DNA of 64,000 nt, taken from Trichopria drosophilae (Eukaryota; Arthropoda; Insecta; Hymenoptera; Diapriidae). This document shows, piece by piece, positions 24,501 to 35,700 of this stretch (position 1 is its first letter; the number at the start of each line of letters is the position of its first letter). The notes under the pieces were generated by a model. That model ran no database searches, was not told the DNA's origin, and worked only from the letters and a program-made list of their open reading frames with translations. The stretch is from contig CM059582.1 in the NCBI GenBank assembly GCA_030407085.1, positions 161,750,001-161,814,000 of the forward strand, read 5' to 3'. Made by a program: the position numbers and the translations under genes.

Positions 24501-27500
24501 GAAAGGAAGAAAGGTGCGGATGGCAATTTGGAACAAACAATTTAGGTCATCCATATGTTAAAATGATTTACGAATCTGGCGATTGGTTAGTTGGCGGTGA
24601 TTTGGAAGTTTTCGAAAGAATTAAATGGCACGATGGCCTAGACGAATACAGACTTACGCCAAATGAAATAAAAGCAAAGTGTAGAGAAATGAAGGCAGAT
24701 GCTGTATTTGCATTTCAATTGCGGAATCCTATTCATAACGGCCATGCACTTCTCATGCAGGTAAGGTGTCACTTTAGAGATCTTAAAAATGCCAGACTAG
24801 CAGGTCCTTTAGTTGCGGTTATTTTCCAGGATACTAGAAGAAGACTGTTGGAAGAAAGGGGATTTAAAAACCCTATTTTATTATTACATCCACTTGGAGG
24901 GTGGACAAAAGACGACGATGTACCTCTGAAAACTCGTATTCTTCAGCATAAAGCAGTGCTCGAAGAGGGTATTTTACATTCCGATTCTACAGTGCTAGCC
25001 ATTTTTCCTAGTCCAATGATGTACGCTGGACCTATAGAAGTAAGTAATTTTAAATTACTTATTTTTGTCATTTTGTACAAGACCGATTCCATATGAAATT
25101 TTTCCAAATTTGCAGGTGGGGTGTCCGATTTTTCTGTAAATTTGAGAAGTTGTTGAAAATGCTTAGTATAAAGACGGCTTGCTAGTAGTTATACGAAAAA
25201 AAATTTTGTTGGGAAGTTATGAGCATGTGCATCCATGAGGTCAAAATAGCGTTTTCACGAAAAAACATTCACAAATTTTATTCAAAGGGCTGCCATTTCA
25301 TCAAAAATAAATAATTTGTTATTTTTGTCTCGTCTTATTTAGCATTTTCAATGCTCTTTCGAATCCCGTTTGAAATTTTGAAAAATGTTTAAAATTAACA
25401 ATATGGCGACCGTTTTTTTAAAAATTGAAAAACCCAATTTTCTCAAAAACATCATTTTTTTTTACAGTTAAATGAACTAATGACAAATATTTTCCAATAC
25501 TTTTGGTTGGCTCTAAAAGCCTGTGAAAGACGCAGGATTTTTTTGGCTTAAAAATTGATTAGCTATAATTGAGGCTCTCCATGCAAGAAGGGGATACGTG
25601 CGGATTCTGCTGGAGAAGTATTGTCCGAACGATCAATTTTCAAAAGAGCTCGGATTTATTCAGAATCGTAAGACGCATCTTTTTTTCTTTTTGCAAAAAA
25701 TTGTACGATTTTTAGTTTTTTAAATAATCAACAAAAACAAGATTTTATTTCAACCTAGAAAATCCAACATTTTTCACTTCAACTCGCTATAACATGGTCA
25801 AATTTGAGAATGTTGAGACGAATAAAAAATGAATTTGTTCATTAGAGTTTTCCGCGTCTAGTAAAAAAATAAAAAAACGATGTACTTCAATAAACAAAAA
25901 AGTTATGAATTTTTTTCGGGGAGTGTCTGCATAAACGCGTTTTGATACGTTCCAGCGCTTCGTTTATCGAGAGAATTTTAAACTACGAAAAAGTTCCAGT
26001 GAGAAAGTTTCATCTTGATTGGTTTAATAGTTCAAAAGTAATGAGTGTTTAAAGTTGATAGCGCCCGACGGACAACGCGTCTTGCGTGCAAGGCTTTGTT
26101 CTCGTTTTCTTTTTCCCGTGCTGTAGCAAAATGATCTCAAAAATTATAATTCATTATTAAAAATTTATTTTTTCAATCAGTTTTTTCAAAAGAGTACCGC
26201 AACTGTATTGAAATTGGCCAAAGTATAAGGCTAGTTCAGATACACAATTCACACGCGTATAATTTGTCTAATTGATTTTTAAGAAAGAGAAGCCAATTGG
26301 TTAATTAAAGACTAATAAAAATAAACAAAAACAAAAAAAAAAAATCGGGTTCGTGGCTCAGGCGGTTAACGCACTGGACTACGGAGTCGTAGGTCGTGAG
26401 TTCGATCCCCGTCCGGTGAACAATTTTTCGATTTCGTTTTCAAGCAGCAGCTCGCTGTTGGTAAGACGAGCCACGTTGTTTGTTTACGTTTCGAAAATAT
26501 TGTTTATCTGGCGGAAATCGACTCATGACCGCTGCTGTACTTGGTGTAGGTTTCTGCAGTCCTACATTTCATACACAAATGTGAAGTATGGCGCCATCTT
26601 CGTAAGTCGATCTGCAGCTCTCGCAAAATTCTCAAGATTAAAAAACAATACCGCAAAAATTAAGTAAAAAGGGCGATTCCGCCCGTAAAATAATAAATAA
26701 AAAAAAAAAATAAAAAAAAAAAAATAAAGACACTTTTTCTCTTATATGATTAAAAAAACGAATTTAAACAATTTTTAATAATTATAGCTAATCATTTTTT
26801 AAGCAAAAGAAATCCTGCGTCTTTCACATGCTTTTAGAGCCAACCAAAACTATAGGAAAATATTTGTCATTAGTTCATTTAACTGTAAAACAAAATTCAA
26901 ACAAAAAAAAATGATGTTTTTGAGAAAATTGGATTTTTCGATTTTACAAAAAACGGTCGCCATTTTGTTAATTTTCAACATTTTTCAAAATTTCAAACGG
27001 GATTCGAAAGAACATTGAAAATGCTACACAAGACGAGAAAAAAAAACAAAATATTTATTTTTGATGAAATGGCAACCCTTTGAACAAAATTTGTGAATGT
27101 TTTTTCGTGAAAACGCTATTTTGACCTCATGGATGCACATGCTCATAACTTTTTTCGTATAACTACTAGCAAGCCGTCTTTATACTAAGCATTTTCAACA
27201 ACTTCTCAAATTTACAGAAAAATCGGACACCCCACCTGCAAATTTGGAAAAATTTGAGATGGAATCGGTCACAACATAATTAACATATAAAAAATAATTG
27301 ATTATAGGTGCAGTGGCATGCAAAAGCTAGGATGAATGCTGGTGCAAACTTTTATATCGTTGGTAGAGATCCAGCTGGAATACCTCATCCGGATAAAAAT
27401 GCTTCACCAGATGGCAACCTGTATGATCCGACGCATGGTGCAAGGGTACTTCCGATGGCAAGAGGCTTGCAAACCTTAGAAATCATTCCATTTAAAGTTG

Positions 27501-28729
27501 CTGCTTATGATTCCAAAAATAAACGAATGGCATTTTTCGAATCAGAACGCACACAAGATTTCGATTTCATTTCAGGAACAAGAATGAGGAGTTAGTATAA
27601 TTTATATACTTTTTATTTCGAGAAATATATTTTTTATTTCGATCATGTTAATACGATTTAAGGCATTGATATTTTACTCATTCAAATGTTTCAATTTTTT
27701 TTAGAACATCATTTTCTACCTAAAATTACACTTTGTAGTCAAACAAATTTTTTCGAGTATGTACAATTTTTATTTTGCGAACTAAGGGAAATTTTTTAAA
27801 ATCCATTCAAAATCGTAAGAAAAGTTTGTAAACAAATTTTCATACAAAAATATTCAAAACTGTGGGAGTAATTTCATTAGAAAATTTAAAAAAAAATTTT
27901 TTTGTTATAATATTTCGGTTTAAAAATGGAAAAATTGTTTAAAATAGTAGTTTTGTAAATATTTTAGACAACTTTTATAAAAAAAACTCTTTTTAAACAC
28001 CCCGTGTGTAAAACCGTGTTTTATGTACTCCGAGCCGTCCGTAAAATTGAATGTTATAACTTTATATAACTATTATAGCAAAACAAATTTTAAATATTTT
28101 TAGAATGACGATTGTATGACGTTATGACACGATTGTAAGAATTTTTATATAACAGTTGCCGAAAATATTTATAAAACTACTATTTTGAGCAATTTTTCAA
28201 TTTTTAATCCGAAATATTGTAGCAAAAACTTTAAAATGAAACTACTCCACAATTTTGAATATTTTGTTAGGAAAATTTTTTTACATACTTTTCTTATGAT
28301 TTTGAAGAATCTCTCATATGGATTTTAAAAAATTTCCCTTAGTTCGGAAAATAAAAATTGTACATGCTCGAAAAAAATTTTTTTTTTTACTGCATGGTGT
28401 AATTTTAGGTAGAAAATTATATTTTAAAAAAAATTGGCACATTTGTGGGATTTTGCATCCCCTTAAAAATATTTTTGTTTTGTTTTCACACAAAGAACAT
28501 TTTTTATTTTTTTAATTTTGATTATTATTATTTATATATATATAAATATTATTTACCTGAATTGCATTTGTTTTTAATTATGTAAACATCAAATTAATGA
28601 TATTATTAAAAATGAATGATATTGTTTTTAGATCTCGCAAGGGAAGGAAAACTTCCACCAGCTGGTTTCATGGCTCCGAAGGCCTGGGAAGTATTAGCTA
28701 AGTATTACAGAGAAACGAAAACTAATTAA
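15507..28729 (+). CDS. Papss: Bifunctional 3'-phosphoadenosine 5'-phosphosulfate synthase (APS kinase + ATP sulfurylase)
   Basis: Makes PAPS, the universal sulfate donor: ATP sulfurylase forms APS and APS kinase phosphorylates it. CDS: 15507-15620, 23463-24266, 24326-24760, 24830-25039, 27308-27590, 28632-28729; all junctions are GT/AG and in phase, giving 647 residues against roughly 620 in animals. APS kinase is N-terminal: P-loop GLSGAGKT at about 74-81, then [19 protein letters not shown] and the FISP-like [12 protein letters not shown] sulfurylase follows: [15 protein letters not shown] with HNGH at about 443-446, [23 protein letters not shown] at about 540-545 and FISGTRMR near the end. 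Exons 2-6 are certain from family conservation. Exon 1 ([12 protein letters not shown]...) is inferred from phase and a good donor; other first exons are possible. Intron 3 (24761-24829, 69 bases) has no stop. Intron 1 is mostly transposon debris; within it 15621-16280 and 22800-23462 show nothing recognisable. Confidence 0.95.
16490..16723. mobile_element. TA-flanked pogo/Tigger-like MITE
   Basis: 234 bp with inverted termini CAGTAGAACCTCTCTTATTC and GAATAAGAGAGGTCCTACAG, flanked by TA at 16488-16489 and 16724-16725. CAGTAGAACCTC-type termini and a TA target are typical of pogo-clade mariner elements. An extra copy of CCTCTCTTATTCTAATTT occurs inside the left half, and one like it in the right half. 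No coding capacity. Confidence 0.75.
17460..17757 (+). mobile_element. 5'-truncated LINE 3' end
   Basis: Non-coding sequence ending GTAAGGGCTTATCAGCCCGT, then TGAAAAATG and a TAAATAAATAAAT tail. A GGGCT-TATC-AGCCC hairpin before a TAAA-type tail is the usual 3' end of Jockey/R1-like non-LTR elements in insects. It interrupts the TTCAG-rich element at 16281-17926. Confidence 0.6.
17927..18197. other. Intron sequence, nothing recognisable
   Basis: AT-rich intron sequence between two transposable elements, with no feature I can support. Confidence 0.4.
18198..18412. mobile_element. 215-bp MITE
   Basis: Inverted termini CTGAAGTTCCAAACGTTCAA and TTGAACGTTCGAAACTTCAG, extending about 30 bp with a few mismatches. 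No clear target duplication and no coding capacity. Confidence 0.65.
18413..20250. other. Intron sequence with one MITE and a truncated relative
   Basis: Other than the MITE at 19361-19716 and the block at about 19205-19310, I see nothing. That block is a direct copy of 19585-19690 inside the MITE, so it is probably a truncated second copy of the same family. Confidence 0.4.
19361..19716. mobile_element. TA-flanked MITE
   Basis: Inverted termini CTGTTAAAAAATGTGTTTTG against CAAAACACATTTTTTAACAC(TG), flanked by TA on both sides. It also contains a short internal hairpin (GACGATCAAG...CTTGATCGTC) at 19385-19424. Mariner-like by target site. Confidence 0.65.
20250..20640 (+). pseudogene. Jockey-like LINE reverse transcriptase C-terminal fragment
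   Basis: Translation gives [17 protein letters not shown], then after a stop and frameshift [35 protein letters not shown] and FVHKVITG, and further on [13 protein letters not shown]. This order is the thumb and C-terminal region of Jockey/R1-type non-LTR retrotransposons. Frame breaks at about 20333 and a TAG at about 20465 make it dead. It lies in intron 1 of the PAPS synthetase gene, same strand. Confidence 0.65.
20755..22685. repeat. Foldback-like repeat with internal 365-bp tandem duplication
   Basis: Outer edges are imperfect complements: CTGTGTTCCGGAAGAAAAGT at the left, ACTTTTCTGAAGGACCACGG at the right. The left part holds two direct diverged copies of about 365 bp, starting at 20763 and 21129. 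Both begin with TCCG(G/T)AA(G/A)AAAAGTC, then ATATGTCCATATT and GATAATAGCAAAAAA. A related copy lies at about 33200. The MITE at 22170 is inserted in the right half. Confidence 0.5.
22170..22495. mobile_element. CCC...GGG MITE filled with TGAGAA words
   Basis: Termini CCCTGCGAAAAATTT and AATTTTTCGCAGGG, flanked by TC on both sides (2-bp duplication). The body is dense in TGAGAA/TTCTCA words such as TTCTCATGAGAAA and GAGAATC in both orientations. 326 bp, non-coding. A degraded relative lies at about 48777-48987. Confidence 0.75.
22686..22800 (+). mobile_element. LINE 3' tail fragment
   Basis: GTAAAGGTCCATTAGGACCG, then TTTATTATTAAATAAATGAATAAA. A short GGTCC-ATTA-GGACC hairpin followed by a TAAA-rich tail resembles the LINE 3' end at 17460-17757. 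Confidence 0.45.
25081..27270. mobile_element. Long-palindrome foldback element in PAPS synthetase intron 4
   Basis: Left arm about 25081-25573 and right arm about 26780-27270 are close reverse complements (ends GACCGATTCCAT and ATGGAATCGGTC), with ACAA on both flanks. The central 1.2 kb contains a SINE (26345-26735) and about 770 bp of unrecognised non-coding sequence. It occupies nearly the whole 2.27-kb intron. Confidence 0.8.
26345..26735 (+). mobile_element. tRNA-derived SINE, copy 1
   Basis: The head is tRNA-like: box A TGGCTCAGGCGG and box B GAGTTCGATCC, with a tRNA-like spacing. A unique body of about 260 bp follows (CGCTGTTGGTAAGACGAGCC, GGCGGAAATCGACTCATGAC, ATGGCGCCATCTTCG). It ends in a GGGCGATTCCGCCC palindrome and an A-rich tail of TAAATAAAAAA type. 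A second copy on the opposite strand at 37379-37752 defines its extent. Confidence 0.8.
27692..28436. mobile_element. 745-bp palindromic element in PAPS synthetase intron 5
   Basis: Arms 27692-27985 and about 28147-28436 are reverse complements (TTTTCTACCTAAAATTACAC and ATGTACAATTTTTATTTT on the left, complements on the right). A spacer of about 160 bp contains TGTAAAACCGTGTTTTATGT. No coding potential; the frame at 28318-28515 is an artefact of the arm. Confidence 0.7.
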
Positions 28730-29160
28730 CGAAACGATCCAATTTATCGTTTATTAGCAAAATTTATTTAAGATTTTTTTAAACCGCACGTGGAAATCCG
28801 GGCATTTGCAATAATTTTTAAAAAATGTCTATATTAATGAAGTATGACAACTACGATACAACTGTATGGATGACTAGTTGGTAACGAAAACTTTAAGCAA
28901 ATTATCGTATTGGAAATACGATATTGCTTTATAACGTACAACTGATATCAACCCCATGTTTCCGATTTGGAAATCAAATTTTATCTGAAATTTGTCATTG
29001 TAACTGGGAGATTATGTCTTTCACTGACTAATCATAAACAAACTGAAACAATTATAATTTAACTACAGTTTGGTAATTTTTATATTTTTAATCATTTTTT
29101 ACATAGAAGTCTACGTAAATAATGGTCAAATATGTTTGTTGAATTGTTTTCTACAATAAA
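28730..29160 (+). other. PAPS synthetase 3' UTR with poly(A) signal
   Basis: The first AATAAA after the stop codon is at 29155-29160, giving a 3' UTR of about 430-450 bases. The signal coincides with the left edge of the palindromic element at 29150-31276, so the transposon may supply the polyadenylation site. Confidence 0.45.
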
Positions 29161-31276
29161 CGCGTAAAAAGTCCTAAACAATTACATATTAAAAAAAAAC
29201 GCGATTTTTTCCTTCACGAACATTTTTTAATCGTTATTTCCATGTCGAACAAGAAAATTTGGTCAAAATATCGTGTCTTTAATATCTCAGCTATAAATAT
29301 TCATAATAATATATAGAAAAATTGAAGATGGCGGCTTCAAAATGGCGACTAAATCTTTCTTTTTTTTTGGAAAATATTAGCTTAGTGTACTAAATCTTCA
29401 AAAAGTATCCGATCTCATTAAAACTTAGTACCCACAATTTTTTGGGCTCTCTGAGTAAGAATTTCAAGTTATTTTTACAAAATTCAAAATGACGAGTATT
29501 AATTTCACGTTATTTAGCAAAAATGTACGGATGCAATATGGCGAACAAAAATTTATTTTTTTTATTTTCATGCAAATTGTTGAAAATGAAGCAACTTTTC
29601 AGAATTTCAAGTTATTTTTAAAAAAATGGCGGATCCAACATAGCGGCCGAAAATAAAAATTTTATTTTATATATATAAAACTTTGTATACAGGGGTTTTT
29701 GAGGTCACCGATTATGAAAATCACCTCATTTTTCAAAAATTAAAAATGTCAGAACCAATATGGCGTCCGAAAATAAAAATTACTTTTTTTAAAAATAGAC
29801 GTAGGCAGGTTTTTTTACTTTTATTCTTAATTTTTTCTTTTTACAGTTGCTAATAACAATGTTCAGTCTGTAATGTCCATTTTGTTTCATTCCAAAATTA
29901 TTAGAAATTGATCAAGTAACAACGAGTTGAAGTGAAAAAATAACGAACATTTATATTTTAGTATAAGCAAATTAAAAAAGGTACAAATTTTTGTCACGGC
30001 CAAAAAGATTGCCTTTTTTATTTTTCATAAGTATTGCCTTTGAAATTTAAAACATTTTTGAAGCGATTTTGAACTATTGGACAATACTTTTCAATAAAAA
30101 AACTTATATATATTCAAAGTCATATTAACAGTATGTATGTCAGTACTGTTACAAAAAAGTAAAATAAAATTTTTTATTGTTAACCACATTGGATCCGCTA
30201 TTTTGAATTTCTAAAATTTACTCCTAATTCGTATCCCAAAACCCCGATTTACCAAGTTTCATAAAAATAAAATGAAATTTTTAATTTTCGGTCGCCATAT
30301 TGGATCCGCCATTTTGAATTTTTTAAAACGGACTTCATTTTCAACGGCCTAAAACACCCCCATATAGCAATTTGCATGAAAATAACAAAAAATGTAATTT
30401 TTGGTCGCGATATTGCATCCGCCATTTTACATTTTTTATAAAATTGCACGTTAATACTCGAAGACCCAAAAACATATGTAGGTATGAACTAAAAAATTAA
30501 GAATAAAAGTAAAAAAACCTCCCTATGTCTATTTTTAAGAAAAGCAATCAAAGTTTCTAAATTTTGTTGAATTTTTTATTTTCGGCCGCTATATTGGATT
30601 CGCCATTTTGAATTTTTTAAAAATAACTTGAAATTCTGAAAAGTGACTTCATTTTCAGCGACCTAATCAAAAATTCTGAAAAGTGACTTCATTTTAGTCG
30701 ACATTTTGAAGCCGCCATCTTTTCCCATATATTATTACGAATATTTATAGCTGAGACATTAATGACACGATATTTTGAGGTTTTCACCCAATTACTTTTC
30801 AAGTTTTTAAATTTTTAATTTTCGGACGCCATATTGGATCTGACATTTTTAATTTTTGAGAAATGACGTGATTTTTATAATCGGTAACCTCAAAAAACCC
30901 TGTATACAAAGTTTTATATATATAAAATACAATTTTCTATTTTCGGCCGCTATATTGGATCCGCCATTTTGAATTTTTTAAAAATAACTTGAAATTCTTA
31001 CTCAGAGAGTATACAAAATTATGGATATTAAGTTTTATCAATATCGCATAATTTTTAAAGATTTGGTACACTAAGCTAATATTTTAAAAAAGAAATAGCT
31101 TCAGTCGCCATTTGGAGTCGCCATTTTTAATTTTTAAAGACACGATATTTTGAGGTTTTGACCTAATGACTTTTCTTAGTTGACATGAAAATATTGATTA
31201 AAAAATTGTTATGAAGGAAAAAATCGCGTTTTTTTTTTTGTGAATCGTTTATAACTTTTTACACCTTAATTGTAGA
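29150..31276. mobile_element. 2.1-kb foldback element rich in ATGGCGGATCC words
   Basis: The outer arms are complements: TCTACAATAAACGCGTAAAA, then AAACGCGATTTTTTCCTTC, on the left; GAAGGAAAAAATCGCG, then TTTTTACACCTTAATTGTAG, on the right. Nested inner complements exist (GATGGCGGCTTCAAAATGGC near 29325 against its complement near 30710). The words GGATCCGCCATTTTGAATTT and CGCCATATTGGATC recur about every 100-150 bp. No transposase frame remains. Confidence 0.65.
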
Positions 31277-32760
31277 CAAATTTTGATAAAAGAATCTGAA
31301 AGAGCGATCAATTTTACGTCGAGAATTTTTTGTCAGACATTTTTTGAATTGGTTTTTAATGTCAAGAAATATTCCGAAAATCTCGGTGAAATTTGTTATT
31401 TTGTTACAAATTGTCATTTATTTTTTAATGATATTTTATCAGACGTAAATAATTTCATATAGATTTTGTTCTCGAAATTTCAAACATGGACAATGATTTT
31501 CAGCTTGTAAATTGTGACAGATACTGCACACTGTTATCTACTATACTTGTATGCAAGTAAGATAGACTCGAAAGCCAATGTAACGGATATATTTTATATG
31601 TATTTTAAAAAGCGTAAAGGTGTAAACTATTTAAATTTTTTTAAGCATAATTTATCACTGTTTGTACATTTAAAAAGAAACCGGAATGATGGCAATGTAA
31701 GATAAGGTTCTTTATTGTAATATATATGCAATAATTTTAACTCGCGTTAAAATCCATCAAATTGTACATATATATTATACGCTGTGCATAAATTTTGAAT
31801 AAATATTCATGCCCAAAATATATAAGACTATTTCATCACTGCTGTGACATTGCATTCAATTTCTAGCCGATTTATTACTTCCTCACGCACTATGTACATA
31901 AGCATGATTATTATTTATATCAACTTAACTTTAATATATGAAAATATACTTTTTAAGCACAGAATCCCTACAACGTCGTTATTTCATAACCCTGCGCTAA
32001 ACGAAATATTTGCTTCTACATATGTAGTATTAATCTAAATTCGAACGTTTATCCAAGGTACACTGATTTTGGTTAAAAAATATGCCAGAGTACGATTTCG
32101 TTAGTGCGACAAACTTTACATATGTCATCCTTTTTAATACAATATTTAATCTGGAGTGAATTAGGTAACAACAAATTCTTAAACGACTTATGCCGAAAAC
32201 TGTTGCTGAATGCAAAGGCTCTGAAAATGACATTTTGACTAGACGCCATAATGTGCACAAAATATTAAATTATATTTTGTTATTAACAGAAAAGGAAAAC
32301 AAATTCTAACTACATATTGAATGATATCCCACAAGGCCAAAACCGCTTAAAATGCAGAAACTTGTGACTTGGCGATTTAATGTTAATGATTTACACACAA
32401 TCACGCGCCTGCACACACTCACACAAACACACCCGCCCACATATACGTAAATAAACTTCTAAATAAACAAATAACCATTACAAACATATCTTTTACTAAA
32501 TATACATAAACAGCGCATATTTAATATTAGTAGTGTACCTTGCCAAAACGTTACTTAAGTAATTACTGATTAGGAATTTACAAAGTTGAACGTTTATACT
32601 ACTGATTAATTTTAAAGTATAAGAATCTTTTTACAGTTCTGAACTTTGATTCATTTTACAAATCAAAATTCGTTGCCCACTTAACTTATCTTGGGAGTAC
32701 CATTCACATTTCTCGGAAAACGTCTAATTTGCCATACGATTCGGCATGCTACGTCTCACT
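31277..32760 (-). other. 3' flank/UTR region of the zinc-finger gene
   Basis: The zinc-finger gene stops at 32761 (minus), so its 3' UTR should run leftwards from here. A minus-strand AATAAA (TTTATT on the plus strand) is seen near 31710. Otherwise there is only the CA-rich tract at 32391-32450 and AT-rich sequence. Confidence 0.35.
32391..32450. repeat. Imperfect CA-rich microsatellite
   Basis: Interrupted CACA tract (CACACAATCACGCG, CACACACTCACACAAACACA) in the expected 3' UTR of the minus-strand zinc-finger gene. Confidence 0.6.
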
Positions 32761-35700
32761 TCAATTATTGTACATTATGGATGCAGTAGCTAAATTGACC
32801 TCTGCGTTTCCATCTGATAAATCTGGTAAAGAAAGCATTACAGGAATAACCTGAATGTTTCCAGTCTCGTCTTGCTGCTGGAGATGAACAACTGTCCCAG
32901 GTTGCAAAATCTGATTTTCGATTAATTCATCCGTTATTATTTCGGTTGAGTCAGCAGTGTCAGCCGTTACTTCCTCTGTATACACTGTTGTGTCTTCCAT
33001 GGTCATTATTACTTGCGCACCATCTGGTACATCTTGCGAAGTTTCTTCGTATGCCTAAACAAAATTAGAATGCATATCAAAGAAAAGGAAATGTGTATTT
33101 AAATCAATTACATCAATAAGTTAATCAAAAAGATATAATCCAGAAGAAAACTTGAGGGAAATACTAATATAGCTTGAAGACATTAAAACAGTTATTCTGC
33201 CGTATCTCGGAAGAAAAGTGGTATCTCCATTTTAACGATTTTGAGATATTGATGAAAAACTGTTTTTGAGCAAATATGAATTTGTTTATTTTTAAAAATT
33301 ATTTTTGATACATATTTTAATTCATGACCTAATAAATCATCTGATATAAGAGTAATTCCACAGATTTTTTTACAGCAGATACTGGTGACTTCAGACTTAT
33401 CCTCACCCTTTCGAATATTAATTCATGAAGAGTTTTGGACAAAATACAGTTAGATGTAAAATTTCGTCAATTTTCTATATATTGCTAGTTATAAACAATC
33501 ACTATTTACGTATAATGTGCAAAAACTTTACTATTATCGAAGGGTACTTGTATAGATATCTTTATGTCTTAGGGCTGTATAAAAATTAAGACTGTTTCTA
33601 TCTTTCTGAAAGTCACGTGGAAGCATACTTAACAAGTACTCTTTTAAACAATCTTAAGTTGATGAGTGTGCCTCATGTTAAAAAAACGTTATTATCCCGA
33701 TTACTACAGGCTTTTTCCAGAAAATGTATTTTTTTAATATTTGGCTGTTTTATGAAAATAAGTTTTGAGAAAAATATTTTTATTATTATGCAAAAAGTTC
33801 CTTTTCTACTGCCAATAAAAACTAAATTTGGTAGATTAGTGTGCCTCAATAACTAGAATACCTATGTCATTGAGAAATGGTCAAGATGAAATGTGGACGA
33901 CCTAAAAAATACAAATAAATGAGCAGCACATTTCGAAAATTATTTTTTAATACTCTGTAACCAGTGTTCACATTAGTTTCGGATGTGTTTTAACTAAAAA
34001 TGACATTGCTATTTCAGTATTTTTGTTTAGTCTCGAAAAAAAAAGTTTGAAAAAAAAACGTCAAAACAAATATTTTATCAATTTTAATCAGGTAAGTTGA
34101 TTGTGGTCGCAATAGGTAATTGCAGTTTTAGCATTATAGAGCAAACTATAAATGTTTTTTTAAAAATTGTAATAAGAACTTTCTCTATGAGACGCAATGA
34201 ATTACAGTATTGTATAATATTTATTATCTTTTAAAAATTATGATCTTTGGCAAAAATCCCCGAAATATTAAATAAATCCATTTTTCAAATCTTTTCGAAA
34301 CGAAAACAGATGTATATTTCTATTAAATTGTTAAAACAAAAAATAAACGTTTATCGGCCAAGTTATTTATAAAACTTTATATATTTGTTATTAAGTAGAT
34401 TTACTCATTTAAGAAATAAATTATCAGTCACTAATTTTATTTGTATGTTATTTTACCAAGCAATTGAAATAAAAAATAAGAAGTTTGATTTTCTTCGATA
34501 AGTCTGCTAAATTATGCACATCACGATTTTTAAGGTTCATATACATCCTACTTTGTGATAAATGTCATACTGTAGGTGTGCCATCAATTTTTTTTTCAAC
34601 TTTTACCGAGTTCAAAAGTAAAAAAATCTGTGGAATTACTCATAAATTTATAGCTAATTATATAATAAACAATAGTTGAATATGGATATATCGACTAATC
34701 AGACAGCTATGATAATGGTAACTGATAATGGTAACAACTATGAAAGTGGTAACTCCCAATATATATTTGAAAATAAAAACTACTTAATTTTACAGTATCC
34801 ATTCTGAAGTTTTTACTATTCCCATACATTTTTTATATGCGTAATTTCTTTTATGTTTCCTTTTTTCCATTGTATTCATTATCTAAAATTCAGACTTCAG
34901 AGAATTGAAAATTATGTCCTGTATTTAGCATATGCGATGTTAATGCTGTGTGGTCTTTTTCCTTTTTCCAGTCATTTTTATGTTCATATATGCGCATTTT
35001 TAAGTATCCTTTCGTCTTTCTAATATAGGTTGCGTCACATTCACCACAGTATATTTTATACATTATGTTTGATCTTTTTTGAAAGTCAACCTTATTTATT
35101 TTTGTTCTAAATATATTTTCTAAAGAATTAAACCGTTTATTTACTATTGTTATTTTATATTTTTTAAAGATATTTTTTATTCTGAAATTAAAATTTTCAA
35201 TATAAGGTTTTCAATATTGTTTTTGTAAAATCCAATTCATTTTTAATAATTTGTTTAGGTGTGTCCAATCTTTTAAAATTGATTAAAATTGACTTTACCC
35301 ATAGACCCAAAAATTTGTATTGTTTATATTAAGAATTTAATTTTTTTAACAATTTTATTTCAAAATCGAATATCTCGAAAACTACTTGATCAATCTTAAC
35401 AAATCAAAATGGGCTTTCTTTGTAACGTAAACATTTTTATTTAAACACTTCTGTATCGAAAACACTACACAGTAGAGCAAAATAGCACTGACCCTATTTT
35501 ATAGAGCATACAATTTCCAGTAAAATAGTCAGCAAAAGCCCTAATCTCCATTAAATAACTTAGCTGTAATCGAAACCCGAACAATCACTACTTGCATGTG
35601 TAAGATTTTGTTCTTCAACTGTTAAAAATGGTAATAAGTAAATAAATTACTAAACCATAATAAAAAATACCTTTAAGTGTTTATACAAACTCCTACATAT

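Noticed and set aside
24761..24829. Coding continuation between PAPS synthetase exons 3 and 4
   Set aside because: The frame is open, but the insert would split the conserved [11 protein letters not shown] junction, and the GTAAGG donor and TTTCCAG acceptor are good; it is an intron.
26346..26420. tRNA gene-like sequence with box A and box B
   Set aside because: It is followed by a SINE body and an A-rich tail and has a second copy in the same configuration at 37379-37752, so it is the SINE head, not a free tRNA gene.
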